Assembly: GCA_028285315.1 (NCBI GenBank)
Contig: JANQPU010000041.1
Coordinates: 1 to 64,000, forward strand
DNA: 64,000 bases
Direction: 5' to 3'
Origin: Acaryochloris sp. IP29b_bin.176
Lineage (GTDB): Bacteria > Cyanobacteriota > Cyanobacteriia > Thermosynechococcales > Thermosynechococcaceae
The notes under the pieces were generated by a model, which was given only the letters and a program-made list of their open reading frames with translations, was not told the origin of the DNA and searched no databases. The translations under genes and the position numbers were made by a program. Shown here in pieces: positions 17,219 through 27,800 of this stretch (position 1 is the stretch's first letter; every line of letters begins with the position of its first letter).

Positions 17219-20200
17219 ACACTCCGTCTCCTCGGTCCCCGAAGCGTGATAATGACTGGCGCATGGCTCGTGCCCTGCAAGCCATCGAAAAATTACAAGA
17301 TAAACTCAATACCGTTGAATCTTCTTGCACTGAACCCATTGCGATTGTCGGTATTGGTTGTCGTTTTCCCGGTGAGGTGAATAGTCCCGAACAATTTTGG
17401 GACCTATTAGCCTCTGGTAAAGATGCCATTCGTCAAGTCCCTGCTGATCGCTGGGATGCAGACGCCTACTTTGATGCCAATCCGGATGCACCCGGTAAGA
17501 TTGTTACCCGGAAGGGTGGTTTTATTGATCATCTACAGGAGTTTGACGCCCCGTTCTTTGGCATTTCTCCTCGGGAAGCCGTTAGTCTCGATCCCCAACA
17601 GCGACTGCTGTTGGAAGTGAGTTGGGAGGCCATGGAACATGGGGGCATGGTACCTGAACAATGGGCACGTCAACCCGTAGGCGTGTTTATTGGTATCAGC
17701 AGTAATGATTACTCTCAGTATTTATCCAATCGAGCAGAGACTGAAATTGATGCCTATTTAGCTACAGGCAATGCCCACAGTGTCGCCGCCGGAAGGCTGT
17801 CCTACAGTTTAGGATTTACCGGTCCAAGTTTAGTAGTGGATACCGCGTGTTCATCTTCTCTGGTCGCGGTCCATTTAGCCTGTCAGAGTTTGCGTAACCA
17901 GGAATGTGCAGTGGCCTTGGCGGGAGGCGTCAATCGTATTCTTGCCCCTGAATTTAGCATTAATTTTTCCAAGGCCCATATGCTATCTCCCGATGGGCGT
18001 TGCAAGGCTTTTGATGCCGCTGCTGATGGCTTTGTTCGAGGCGAGGGCTGCGGTGTGGTGATACTCAAGCGGCTCTCAGACGCGGTGGCTCAAGAGGACA
18101 ATATTTTAGCGGTTGTACGTGGATCTGCCGTTAACCAGGATGGTCGCAGCAGCGGCTTGACCGTACCAAATGGTCCTTCACAGCAGTCTGTCATTCGTCA
18201 AGCCCTGAATAATGCTGGCGTCAAACCGGAACAGATTAGCTATATTGAAGCCCATGGTACAGGGACCTCCCTCGGTGACCCGATTGAAGTAGGTGCCCTA
18301 GGAGAAGTGTTTGGCCAAAGCCACTCTCGCCAAAATCCTCTGCGCATTGGTTCTGTGAAAACCAATTTGGGTCACCTGGAGGCGGCGGCAGGTATTGCTG
18401 GCCTTATTAAGGTTGTATTGGCAATGCAGCATGACACATTACCCCCTCATTTGCATTTCCAACAGCCCAGTCCACACATTGATTGGGACCAGTTACCGAT
18501 TGTGGTCACAGCTAAAGGCCTGTCCTGGATAAGTGCAGAACAGACCCGTTTTGCTGGCGTTAGTTCCTTTGGATTTAGCGGTACGAATGCCCATGTAGTG
18601 ATGGAATCAGTTGTACCAACTCAGGCCAAGACGAGGGATTGTGAGCAATCCCATTTGTTAGCGTTATCCGCAAAAGATCCTGCTGCCCTGAAAAGCTTGG
18701 CAAGTCGCTATGCAGAGAGTTTAGCCCGTCCAGGGATTAATCTAAGAGATTTCTGCTGGAGTGCCTGGGCCTTGCGATCGCACCATTCGCATCGACTCAC
18801 GCTCGTGGCAGAGTCTCTGCAAGATGCCAAACTTCAGCTGAATAAATATGCTGCTGATCAATCTTCCCCAGCCATCACCGGCATAGCTAAGCAGCGTCCG
18901 CCAAAAATTGCTTACCTCTTCACAGGCCAAGGGTCACAGTACATTAATATGGGCCGTCAACTCTACGAGGTTGAGCCTGTTTTTCGTCAAACCATCGATC
19001 ATTGTGCGGAGATTTTACAGGCTGAAGGAATTGACCTACTCCCCCTTCTATTTTCAGATATAGAGATAGAGCAAGGCAGTAGACCTGGGCCAACTGACCC
19101 CCACGCCTCATCCCTTAACCGAACAGCTAACACTCAACCGGCCCTTTTTTCCATTGCCTTTGCCCTGACAGAACTGTGGAAATCCTGGGGGGTCAAACCT
19201 CATGGGGTCTTAGGCCACAGCATTGGAGAATATGCCGCAGCCTGCACAGCAGGTGTGATGGAGTGGGATATTGGTCTAAAGCTAATTGCAAAGCGGGGCC
19301 GATTGATGCAAGCCCTACACCATGGGGGTGGAATGCTGGCGGTTATGGCTGCTCCCGAACAGATTAGCGCCTATTTACCGAAGGGAGTGTTTATCGCCGC
19401 TGAAAACGGTCCAACCAGCACCGTACTCTCCAGCCTACAGACGGAGCTAGACGTTGTTTTAGAACAGCTGGACAAAGCAGGTATCCCATCCAAACCATTG
19501 CCCGTGTCCCATGGATTCCATTCTGCTTTGATGGAGCCCATGGCCCAAGATTTCGAAGCGATTGCACAGAGGGTATCCTACCAGTTACCTCGGCTAGAAA
19601 TGGTTTCTACCGTGACTGGGCTATCCATCACCGAAGAAATCACCCAACCTGATTACTGGGTTCGCCACATTCTGGAGCCAGTTAAGTTTCATCAGGCCAT
19701 CAAAAGCCTAGCCAAACAAAACTACGATTTTTTAATTGAAATTGGCCCCAAGCCCACGTTAATTGCCCTCGGTCAGAGATGCTTATCCGACTGGTCTGGC
19801 CAGTGGTTACCCAGTCTACGTCCTCATCAAGAGGGGCCGTTCCTAGATCGCCAGACTATCCTGACCAGCTTAAGCTATCTGTATGTGGCTGGGGCACCCA
19901 TACAATGGCCGGATCCCCCTGGTGAGCGAGTTACCTTACCCACTTACCCATTCCAGCGACACCGGTATTGGATCGATGTTCACCCCACCAGAACGGTGGG
20001 GAACCTGCAGCATCCTCTTTTGGGTGAGCGTTTAAACTTAGCGCGTACTGAGGCGGTTTTCTTTGAGAATCAGGTTAGTTCTACCTCAGCGCCATTTTTA
20101 GCAGACCACCAAGTATTTGGTGCCACCGTTTTACCAGCAGTGGGCTATTTAGAAATGGCTGTGGCTGCTGGAAATCTTGCTAAGGCAGGCAATGGTCTGA

Positions 20201-23200
20201 CTGCAGTTACCTTTCAACAGGCTCTGTTGTTAGATCAGCCCCAAACGGTTCAGCTAATTCTCTCTTCCGCCGGAGACCATCAAAAATTTGAAGTCTTCAG
20301 CTTGTCTAAGGGGCATCAATGGATTCTCCATGCGAGTGGCCATATGAGCCATGGAGAGCAGGATCTAGAGCCGATGGCTTTAGCTGAACTACGGTCTGTC
20401 TGTTGCAATGAGATCTCTGTTGCTAGCTGTTATGAACGGTTGGCTGCGCAGGGCGTCACCTACGGCAATAATTTCCGAGCCCTGAAACAAATATGGACGG
20501 GTAACTATCAGGCCCTGAGTCGGCTACAACTCCCTCAAGTAATAGCAGCCACATTGACTGACTATCTTATGCATCCAGTGCTCCTTGATGCCTGTCTTCA
20601 ATCTACGGCAGCTATTTTCATTGACCAGTTAGATACCCATACCTATTTGCCAGCGGCGGTAGAGCAGGTCTCACTGGCAAAGGTTTCAAGTCCTGAGCTT
20701 TGGAGTCATATCCAAGTCAATCCGCGAGACAACTATCTTCTCGCAGATATTCATTTATGGTCCATAACGGGCGATTATCTCGGTGGGTTGCGAGGACTTC
20801 GGCTGCAGCCAGCCAGCCCTGAGCGGGTATTGAAGTTTGAGACTGCTTCTGAGCAGCCTCAAGCAGACTGGTTCTACCAAGTCGAATGGCAACCTGAACC
20901 GTTACCTCAACTCACCACAGCCTTAGACATCGCTCAGCGGGTTACTCCTGCCTTTACAACAGCTCTAACACGACCTGAAATACAGTCCTATCAGGGGTTA
21001 CTGCCCCAACTAGAAAGCTTAAGTTTAGGGTATATCGTTCAGGCCTTTTCGAGCCTGAACAGTCGTCATCCCCTCCCCACAGATATAGAGGCGACTGCTC
21101 TGATTGAATCATGGCAAATCGTACCTGCTCAACAGCGACTTTTCCATCACCTATGGTCTCAGGTCTGTGGATCTACTCATGATCACAATGGGCAGCAGGT
21201 AGACACTCAACAATTAGCACTGCTCAGTCAATATCCGGAAGCTAAAGCCGAGCTTACTCTGATTCAGCGATGTGGGCAAAACTTAGTCGATATTTTACAG
21301 GGCAGGCTTGATCCACTTACGCTGTTGTTCCCAGCTGGTGACATAATCGATCTAACACAGCTCTACCAATCCTCACCCGGAGCTCAGGTGATGAATACTT
21401 TGGTGAAGCAGGTGGTCAAGTCTGCGATCGCACCCCTGACTCGTCCGCCTCGAATTTTGGAAATCGGGGGCGGTACAGGTGGTACAACGGCCCATCTACT
21501 CCAGGATCTCACCAACGCAGACTATGTTTTTACCGATATTTCTCCCCTATTTATCGCTAAAGCGCAAGAACGCTTTGCTCAGTATGAGCATGTCTGTTAT
21601 CAAATCCTCGATATAGAACAATCTCCTGCAAGTCAGGATTTTGAAACCCATAGATATGATTTGGTCATTGCATCCAATGTCCTTCATGCCACAGCCAACA
21701 TCGAACAGACATTGGCGCATGTACAGTTTCTCCTGGTTCCCGGTGGCCATTTGGTGCTATTGGAGGGGACTCAACCCTTAATTTGGCTTGATCTCATCTT
21801 TGGTCTGACGGAAGGCTGGTGGAAACGGCCAGGTCATCCTCTACTTTCAATCTCAGAGTGGCAGTCTCACCTGCAACTGGCCAGATTTACAGATGCGATC
21901 GCCTTAACGCCTGACCAAGATCCTGCAAAAGCCCTTGCCCAGACGGTCCTACTAGCCACTTCACCTCAAGTCAAAACCGAAACGATTGTTTTAGCTTCCC
22001 CCAGTACTGAATTGGCATCGCCACTGGCAGTTGAACTCAATGCTCGTCTAGTCCCATTGGACCTCAAAGCCCATGCTGGTGGCAATAATATTAATCTGCT
22101 GATGGCTGAAGACTTTGAAGCATTATTGCCAAATGCTGAACAGCAATCCCCTCAGCAAATTGTATACCTGGTCGATTCACGGGAATCTCACCAGTCTTTG
22201 GAAGCCTTTACCCAACAGACCCTGGGTGGGATGCTTAATCTGGTCAAGGCAATCAATCAAACCCCAAATGTTCAGCTGACTATTGTCACCCAGGGAATAA
22301 CCGACGGGGGAAATCGTCCCGATCAAGCATCTGCCTGGGGCTTGGGTCGGGTGATAGAGCTGGAATATCCCCATCTCAACTGCCGTCGGATTGATTTCGA
22401 TCCGCAAATGACGATAACACAACAGGTCAGCACCCTGCAGAAGGAGCTGTTAGCAAATCCAGCCGGAGCTTCTAAAGCAATAATGTATCGCCATGGCCAA
22501 AGACATGTCGCGCGTCTTTCGCAAACGCAAGCTTCTACCGTTGAAATCCCTTCAGAGCACTATAAATTAGCGCTGTTGCAAAAAGGGTCTCCCGACAATC
22601 TACGCCTTGTCCCATGTGCCCGCCGACAGCCTGCTCCTGGCGAAGTGGAAATTCAGGTACAAGCTGCAGGACTAAACTTTATCGATGTATTAGATGCATT
22701 GGCACTGTTACCGTTTGAGCGAGACTGGTTGGGGGTAGAATGTGCCGGCAAAATTGTTGCGTTAGGAGAAGGTGTCGAAAATCTTCGAATGGGTGATTCG
22801 GTCATCGCTCTGTCTCCAGGTAGTCTGCAACAGTATGTCACCGTATCTGCTGAATTAGTCGGGCCTCAACCCCATACGCTGAGTGCTGTCGAAGCAGCAA
22901 CAATACCAGCTAACTTTTTAACTGCGGATTATGCTTTAAGACAAGTGGCCAACCTGCAGCCTGGAGAACGGGTCTTAGTCCATGCTGCAGCGGGGGGGAC
23001 AGGCATGGCCGCTGTCAAGATTGCCCAACATATGGGTGCAGAGATCTATGCAACCGCTAGCCCCGGCAAATGGGACGCCTTAAGAACCCAGGGAGTTTCT
23101 TATATTGCGAACTCTCGGACCCTGGACTTTGCCGATGACATCATGGCTATGACGAATGGCCAGGGGGTAGATGTAGTTCTGAATTCCTTCTCTGGTGAGT

Positions 23201-24780
23201 TTATTCCCAAAGGGCTATCCCTTTTGGCACCTCAGGGGAGATTTTTAGAAATTGGTAAACGAGATATTTGGACTGAACAGCAGGTAGACCAATTCAGGCC
23301 AGACATCTCCTATCACATCATTGATCTAATGTCGGTTGGACACAACCAACCGCAGCAGATTCAACAGATGCTGCATGAACTTCAGCGTCAGTTCGATTCT
23401 GGAGAAATCACAGTTTCTCCCCATCAGATCTTTCCCATTACTAGGGCATCTCAGGCATTTCGCCATATGCAGCAAGCCCAGCATATAGGCAAAATTGTCC
23501 TAGAACTCACTCCAAACCAACCGCTTGTCATTCAGTCGGAATCGACCTATTTAGTGACCGGCGGCCTGGGGGGATTAGGTCTAGAAACGGCTTCATGGTT
23601 GGTGAACCAAGGCGCACAGCATTTAGCTTTAATGAGTCGCCGAGGGGAACCTCCCCCAGAGGCCCTGTCTAAGATCCAACATCTACGACAGCAAGGGGCA
23701 GAGATTTTAGTCCTCCAAGCAGATGTGGCTGTCCGTTCACACCTAGAAAAAGCATTCAAAGAAATCCACGATAACCTTCCCCCATTGCGAGGCGTGATTC
23801 ATGCCGCTGGGGTGTTGGAAGATGGGGTGTTGCAACAGCTGACCTGGGACGGGATGAAAAAAGTTCTAGCACCAAAGGTCTGGGGGGCCTGGAATCTGCA
23901 TCAGCTGACGGAGAATCTTCCTTTAGAATTATTTGTCCTGTACTCCTCAGCAGCTGCGTTGTTAGGTTCTCCTGGGCAAGGTAGCCATGTCGCAGCGAAT
24001 AGCTTTTTAGATGCCTTAGCTCAATATCGCCAGCAATTAGGGCTACCCGGTTTAAGCATTAATTGGGGACCTTGGTCCGAAGTGGGATCAGCAGCAACTG
24101 ACGCAATTCAGCTACAGATGCAATTGCGAGGCGTTGGCACGATCTCACCCCAGGCAGGGCAACAAATCTTCTCAAAACTGATCCTCAATAAACACTGTTC
24201 GCAAATGGGAGTTATCCCGATTCAGTGGGACCAGTTCCAACAGCAAGGCCTAAGGGTTGATCCGTTTTTTACCCACTTTTATCAATCCGAAAATACCCCC
24301 AGCCAGTCTCGCCTGGGGACTGTTCAAGAGAAAAGCGTGGCGGGTGATTGGCACACTCAGCTCAAAGAATTACCCCAGCGGCAGCATATTCCTTTTCTAA
24401 CTCAGGCACTCCAAGCTGAAGTTGCTAGGGTGCTGAGATTAGGCAGAGAACAACAGCCTGATCCGTCCACCAGTTTTTTTGATATGGGCATGGATTCTCT
24501 GATGGCTGTGGAATTAAAGAACCTGCTGGATAGCCGTTTGGGCACCCCAGTCCCCTCCACGATTATTTTCGAGTATCCCACTATTCGGACCCTGGCTATT
24601 CATCTGGCGAAAACAATGCAGGTCGCTCCAATTGATAGTCAAGCTGCGAACCAAGAACCAGAGGCTGAATTAAGTTCTGAGTCTCTACCTATCATCAATC
24701 CTGATCAGTCTCCTGAGGATATATCTCCTGATATTGAAGGAGAGTTAGCTGCCCTTGAATCTCTTTTGAATAGGTCCTGA
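17215..24780 (+). CDS. Second type I PKS, fully reducing and C-methylating (KS-AT-DH-cMT-ER-KR-ACP)
   Basis: A 2521-residue paralogue of the preceding synthase with the same seven domains, so it should add a second methyl-branched, saturated C2 unit. KS Cys212 lies in DTACSSSL. The AT has S669 in GHSIGEY and HGFH, indicating malonyl-CoA. The DH has a full HxxxGxxxxP, beginning at His965. The cMT has ILEIGGGTGGTT near 1413, the ER HAAAGGTGMAA near 1918, and the KR TGGLGGLG near 2114. The KR catalytic Tyr position is again His (QGSHVAAN). ACP serine is S2428 in GMDSLMAV. The C-terminal acidic tail (DISPDIEGELAALESLL) looks like a docking helix. ATG overlaps the upstream stop by four bases, with GGGGAAGG (17198-17205) as ribosome site. 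It probably arose by duplication, as long stretches match the first synthase at DNA level. Confidence 0.93.
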   Translation: MNTPSPRSPKRDNDWRMARALQAIEKLQDKLNTVESSCTEPIAIVGIGCRFPGEVNSPEQFWDLLASGKDAIRQVPADRWDADAYFDANPDAPGKIVTRKGGFIDHLQEFDAPFFGISPREAVSLDPQQRLLLEVSWEAMEHGGMVPEQWARQPVGVFIGISSNDYSQYLSNRAETEIDAYLATGNAHSVAAGRLSYSLGFTGPSLVVDTACSSSLVAVHLACQSLRNQECAVALAGGVNRILAPEFSINFSKAHMLSPDGRCKAFDAAADGFVRGEGCGVVILKRLSDAVAQEDNILAVVRGSAVNQDGRSSGLTVPNGPSQQSVIRQALNNAGVKPEQISYIEAHGTGTSLGDPIEVGALGEVFGQSHSRQNPLRIGSVKTNLGHLEAAAGIAGLIKVVLAMQHDTLPPHLHFQQPSPHIDWDQLPIVVTAKGLSWISAEQTRFAGVSSFGFSGTNAHVVMESVVPTQAKTRDCEQSHLLALSAKDPAALKSLASRYAESLARPGINLRDFCWSAWALRSHHSHRLTLVAESLQDAKLQLNKYAADQSSPAITGIAKQRPPKIAYLFTGQGSQYINMGRQLYEVEPVFRQTIDHCAEILQAEGIDLLPLLFSDIEIEQGSRPGPTDPHASSLNRTANTQPALFSIAFALTELWKSWGVKPHGVLGHSIGEYAAACTAGVMEWDIGLKLIAKRGRLMQALHHGGGMLAVMAAPEQISAYLPKGVFIAAENGPTSTVLSSLQTELDVVLEQLDKAGIPSKPLPVSHGFHSALMEPMAQDFEAIAQRVSYQLPRLEMVSTVTGLSITEEITQPDYWVRHILEPVKFHQAIKSLAKQNYDFLIEIGPKPTLIALGQRCLSDWSGQWLPSLRPHQEGPFLDRQTILTSLSYLYVAGAPIQWPDPPGERVTLPTYPFQRHRYWIDVHPTRTVGNLQHPLLGERLNLARTEAVFFENQVSSTSAPFLADHQVFGATVLPAVGYLEMAVAAGNLAKAGNGLTAVTFQQALLLDQPQTVQLILSSAGDHQKFEVFSLSKGHQWILHASGHMSHGEQDLEPMALAELRSVCCNEISVASCYERLAAQGVTYGNNFRALKQIWTGNYQALSRLQLPQVIAATLTDYLMHPVLLDACLQSTAAIFIDQLDTHTYLPAAVEQVSLAKVSSPELWSHIQVNPRDNYLLADIHLWSITGDYLGGLRGLRLQPASPERVLKFETASEQPQADWFYQVEWQPEPLPQLTTALDIAQRVTPAFTTALTRPEIQSYQGLLPQLESLSLGYIVQAFSSLNSRHPLPTDIEATALIESWQIVPAQQRLFHHLWSQVCGSTHDHNGQQVDTQQLALLSQYPEAKAELTLIQRCGQNLVDILQGRLDPLTLLFPAGDIIDLTQLYQSSPGAQVMNTLVKQVVKSAIAPLTRPPRILEIGGGTGGTTAHLLQDLTNADYVFTDISPLFIAKAQERFAQYEHVCYQILDIEQSPASQDFETHRYDLVIASNVLHATANIEQTLAHVQFLLVPGGHLVLLEGTQPLIWLDLIFGLTEGWWKRPGHPLLSISEWQSHLQLARFTDAIALTPDQDPAKALAQTVLLATSPQVKTETIVLASPSTELASPLAVELNARLVPLDLKAHAGGNNINLLMAEDFEALLPNAEQQSPQQIVYLVDSRESHQSLEAFTQQTLGGMLNLVKAINQTPNVQLTIVTQGITDGGNRPDQASAWGLGRVIELEYPHLNCRRIDFDPQMTITQQVSTLQKELLANPAGASKAIMYRHGQRHVARLSQTQASTVEIPSEHYKLALLQKGSPDNLRLVPCARRQPAPGEVEIQVQAAGLNFIDVLDALALLPFERDWLGVECAGKIVALGEGVENLRMGDSVIALSPGSLQQYVTVSAELVGPQPHTLSAVEAATIPANFLTADYALRQVANLQPGERVLVHAAAGGTGMAAVKIAQHMGAEIYATASPGKWDALRTQGVSYIANSRTLDFADDIMAMTNGQGVDVVLNSFSGEFIPKGLSLLAPQGRFLEIGKRDIWTEQQVDQFRPDISYHIIDLMSVGHNQPQQIQQMLHELQRQFDSGEITVSPHQIFPITRASQAFRHMQQAQHIGKIVLELTPNQPLVIQSESTYLVTGGLGGLGLETASWLVNQGAQHLALMSRRGEPPPEALSKIQHLRQQGAEILVLQADVAVRSHLEKAFKEIHDNLPPLRGVIHAAGVLEDGVLQQLTWDGMKKVLAPKVWGAWNLHQLTENLPLELFVLYSSAAALLGSPGQGSHVAANSFLDALAQYRQQLGLPGLSINWGPWSEVGSAATDAIQLQMQLRGVGTISPQAGQQIFSKLILNKHCSQMGVIPIQWDQFQQQGLRVDPFFTHFYQSENTPSQSRLGTVQEKSVAGDWHTQLKELPQRQHIPFLTQALQAEVARVLRLGREQQPDPSTSFFDMGMDSLMAVELKNLLDSRLGTPVPSTIIFEYPTIRTLAIHLAKTMQVAPIDSQAANQEPEAELSSESLPIINPDQSPEDISPDIEGELAALESLLNRS

Positions 24781-24803
24781 TTTTTTTGCTTGTGTTTTCT
24801 CAA

Positions 24804-27800
24804 ATGGTTATGAGTGATTCTCTGAAAACTACCCCTAATTCGACCTCGAACCGAGTGTTTCGTGCCTTGAAAGAAGCACGCTCCCAGCTCGAAGCCATTG
24901 AAGAGGCTCGAAATGAGCAAATTGCCATTATTGGTATGGCTGGCAAGTTCCCTGGTGCAGATAACTTAGATGAGTTTTGGGAGTTACTGGTCCAGGGTCG
25001 ATCTGGCATTCGCATGCTTTCAGAGACGGAATTATCAGAAGCTGGAGTCCCAGAATCGACCTATACCCAACCCAACTATGTTCCTGCCTACGCTAGCTTT
25101 ACTGATCCGACGCAGTTTGATGCTCATTTCTTTGGTTACTCCCCCCGAGAAGCAGAGCTAATCGATCCTCAACACCGTGTGTTTCTGGAATGTGCCTGGG
25201 CTGCTCTAGAGAATGCAGGGTACGACAGTCACCAATATGACGGCACCATTGGCGTATATGGTGGGGCTGCCCTCAATAGCTATCTGGTTAATCTGCATGC
25301 CAACCCCACCGTTAGAGATTCGGTAGACCCAGTACAAGCGGTGATTAGTAATGTTATGGGACTCATGCCCACTCGGGTTTCCTATCAGCTTGATCTGAAG
25401 GGGCCGAGTTGTGGTATTCAAACAGGGTGCTCTACCGCTCTGGTGGCAGTACATACAGCCTGTCAAAGCCTTTTGCACCATGAATGCGATATGGCGCTTG
25501 CTGGAGGAGTGACGATCAGCAGTGCGACCCCTCAGGGGTATTTATATCAATCCGATAGCATTACTGCACCTGATGGTATATGCCGTGCCTTTGATGCTAA
25601 AGGACAGGGGACCTTATTTGGTAATGGAGTCGGGTTGGTCGTTCTGAAGCGACTCCAGGCAGCTCTGAGAGATGGTGACCATATCTATGCTGTGATCAAA
25701 GGCTCCGCGATTAATAACGATGGGGCTGATAAAGTGGGGCTTACTGCACCCAGTATTTCTGGCCAAGCTGCTGTGATTCAAGCTGCTCTTGATCAAGCAG
25801 GTATTGACCCTAGCACTCTCAGCTATATCGAAGGACATGGAACGGGTACCCCTCTCGGGGACCCAATCGAGATAGCAGCATTAAACAAGGTATTTAACCG
25901 GGCTTCGTCAAGGCCTTGCCCTTTGGGTTCAGTCAAAACGAATGTAGGGCATTTGGATGCGGCAGCTGGAGTAGCTGGGTTGATTAAAACGGTACTGGCT
26001 ATGCAGAATCGAGTTCTGCCCCCTAGCCTCAATTTTAAGACACCAAACCCTCGTATTGACTTTGAGCAGGCTCCGTTTGTTGTTAACAATCGCTGTATAG
26101 ACTGGGTCAGTGCCGAGGCTCCAAGACGAGCTGGGGTTAGTTCCTTTGGGATGGGAGGAACAAACGCCCATGTCATCTTAGAAGAAGCACCCGTTCCCAA
26201 TGCCTCTAGCAAAGCTCGGCCCTGGCAAATGCTGACGTTATCTGCAAAAACGCCAACTGCCTTATTGCAGATACGGCAGCAACTGGCAGCTCATTTAAAA
26301 GATCATCCGGAACAGGCCTTGGCAGATGTTGCCTACACACTCCAGATAGGTCGTCGTTCTTGGCCCCATCGCCAGATTTGCTTGTGTCAGACTACTGCAG
26401 AAGCCATCGAGTTACTCAATCAGGCGGACTCTCCACTTTGCCTTAGTCAAACAGTCCATCCAGAAACCCACAGCATTGTGTTTATATTCTCTGGACAGGG
26501 GGCACAGCACGTTAATATGGGCCGCGATCTTTACGAGACTGAGCCTGTTTTCCGCCAGGCAATGGCCCAATGTGCCGATCTACTTGGCTCCGACTTCCCC
26601 CTTTTAGAGATACTCTATGGGGTTAAGAGAGACCGACCCGAGACTCAATCTGGCTACTCATTGACCCATACAGCTAACGCTCAACCGACCTTATTTGCGG
26701 TTGAATATGCACTAGCTAAATTGTGGCTGTCTTGGGGGATTCAGCCCAAGGCGCTCATTGGCCACAGCATTGGTGAGTATGTGGCAGCTTGTATCGCTGG
26801 AGTGTTTTCGTTGGCAGATGCCCTGGCCTTGGTGACGCAACGGGGCCAAATCATGCAGTCATGTTCTCCGGGGGCAATGCTGTCAATTCTGCAGCCCGCA
26901 AGTTCGGTGAGAACATACCTACCTGAAGGAGCAGAAATTGCAGTGATCAATAGCCCACAAACCTGTGTGGTTTCTGGACCAATAAGGGTGATTGAAGCAT
27001 TGCAATCGCAGTTGGAATCCCAATCCATTGTCTGTCGTCGACTCGAAACCTCTCATGCTTTTCACTCTGCTTTGATGGAGTCGGCGCTAGGCGAGTTTAG
27101 GCAGGTCCTGCAAAAAGTAGCGCTCCATCCCCCTCAAATTGAGATTATCTCTAACGTGACGGGGACTTGGCTAACGGATACTGAGGCTACCAGTCCTGAC
27201 TATTGGTTGCGTCATTTGCGGCATACCGTCCACTTTAGCCAGGGCATTACTGAACTTTTACATCTCGACCATCCGATCTTCCTAGAAATTGGTCCAGGAC
27301 ATACGCTCACCAAATTGGTGCAACAGCATTTGGCACCAGAACAACGCCATATCCCTGCCCTACAATCATTGCCCCATCCACGGGAGAATCAAGCTGACAT
27401 CGTCACCATGATGATGACCTTAGGTAAACTGTGGCTGGCGGGAGTATCCGATTTTTGGCAGGACTTCCACGCATCAACCCAGCGGAAGCGATTACCCCTG
27501 CCAACCTATCCTTTTGAACACCAGTCCTACTGGATTCCGCTAGAGCAAGATTCATCTCCACAAGTCACTCCAGAGGATGAATCTTCCAAAAAACCAGACA
27601 TCTCGGATTGGTTCTATCTACCAACTTGGAAGCGATTGCCTCTCATTGAGCCACCCTCAAATCGTCTTGATGACTGCTGGCTAATTTTTACGGATGGGAT
27701 CCGTCGGGAAGGTCTTTGGTCGTCCCTAGAGAACCCAATCAACAACATCATTTGGGTAACCCCAGGAGACGAATTTTTATCTCAAAATAATGCCTATACA

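Noticed and set aside
24786-24803. TTG start for the third PKS
   Set aside because: It lies in a T-rich spacer with no ribosome site; ATG at 24804 or 24810 is more plausible.
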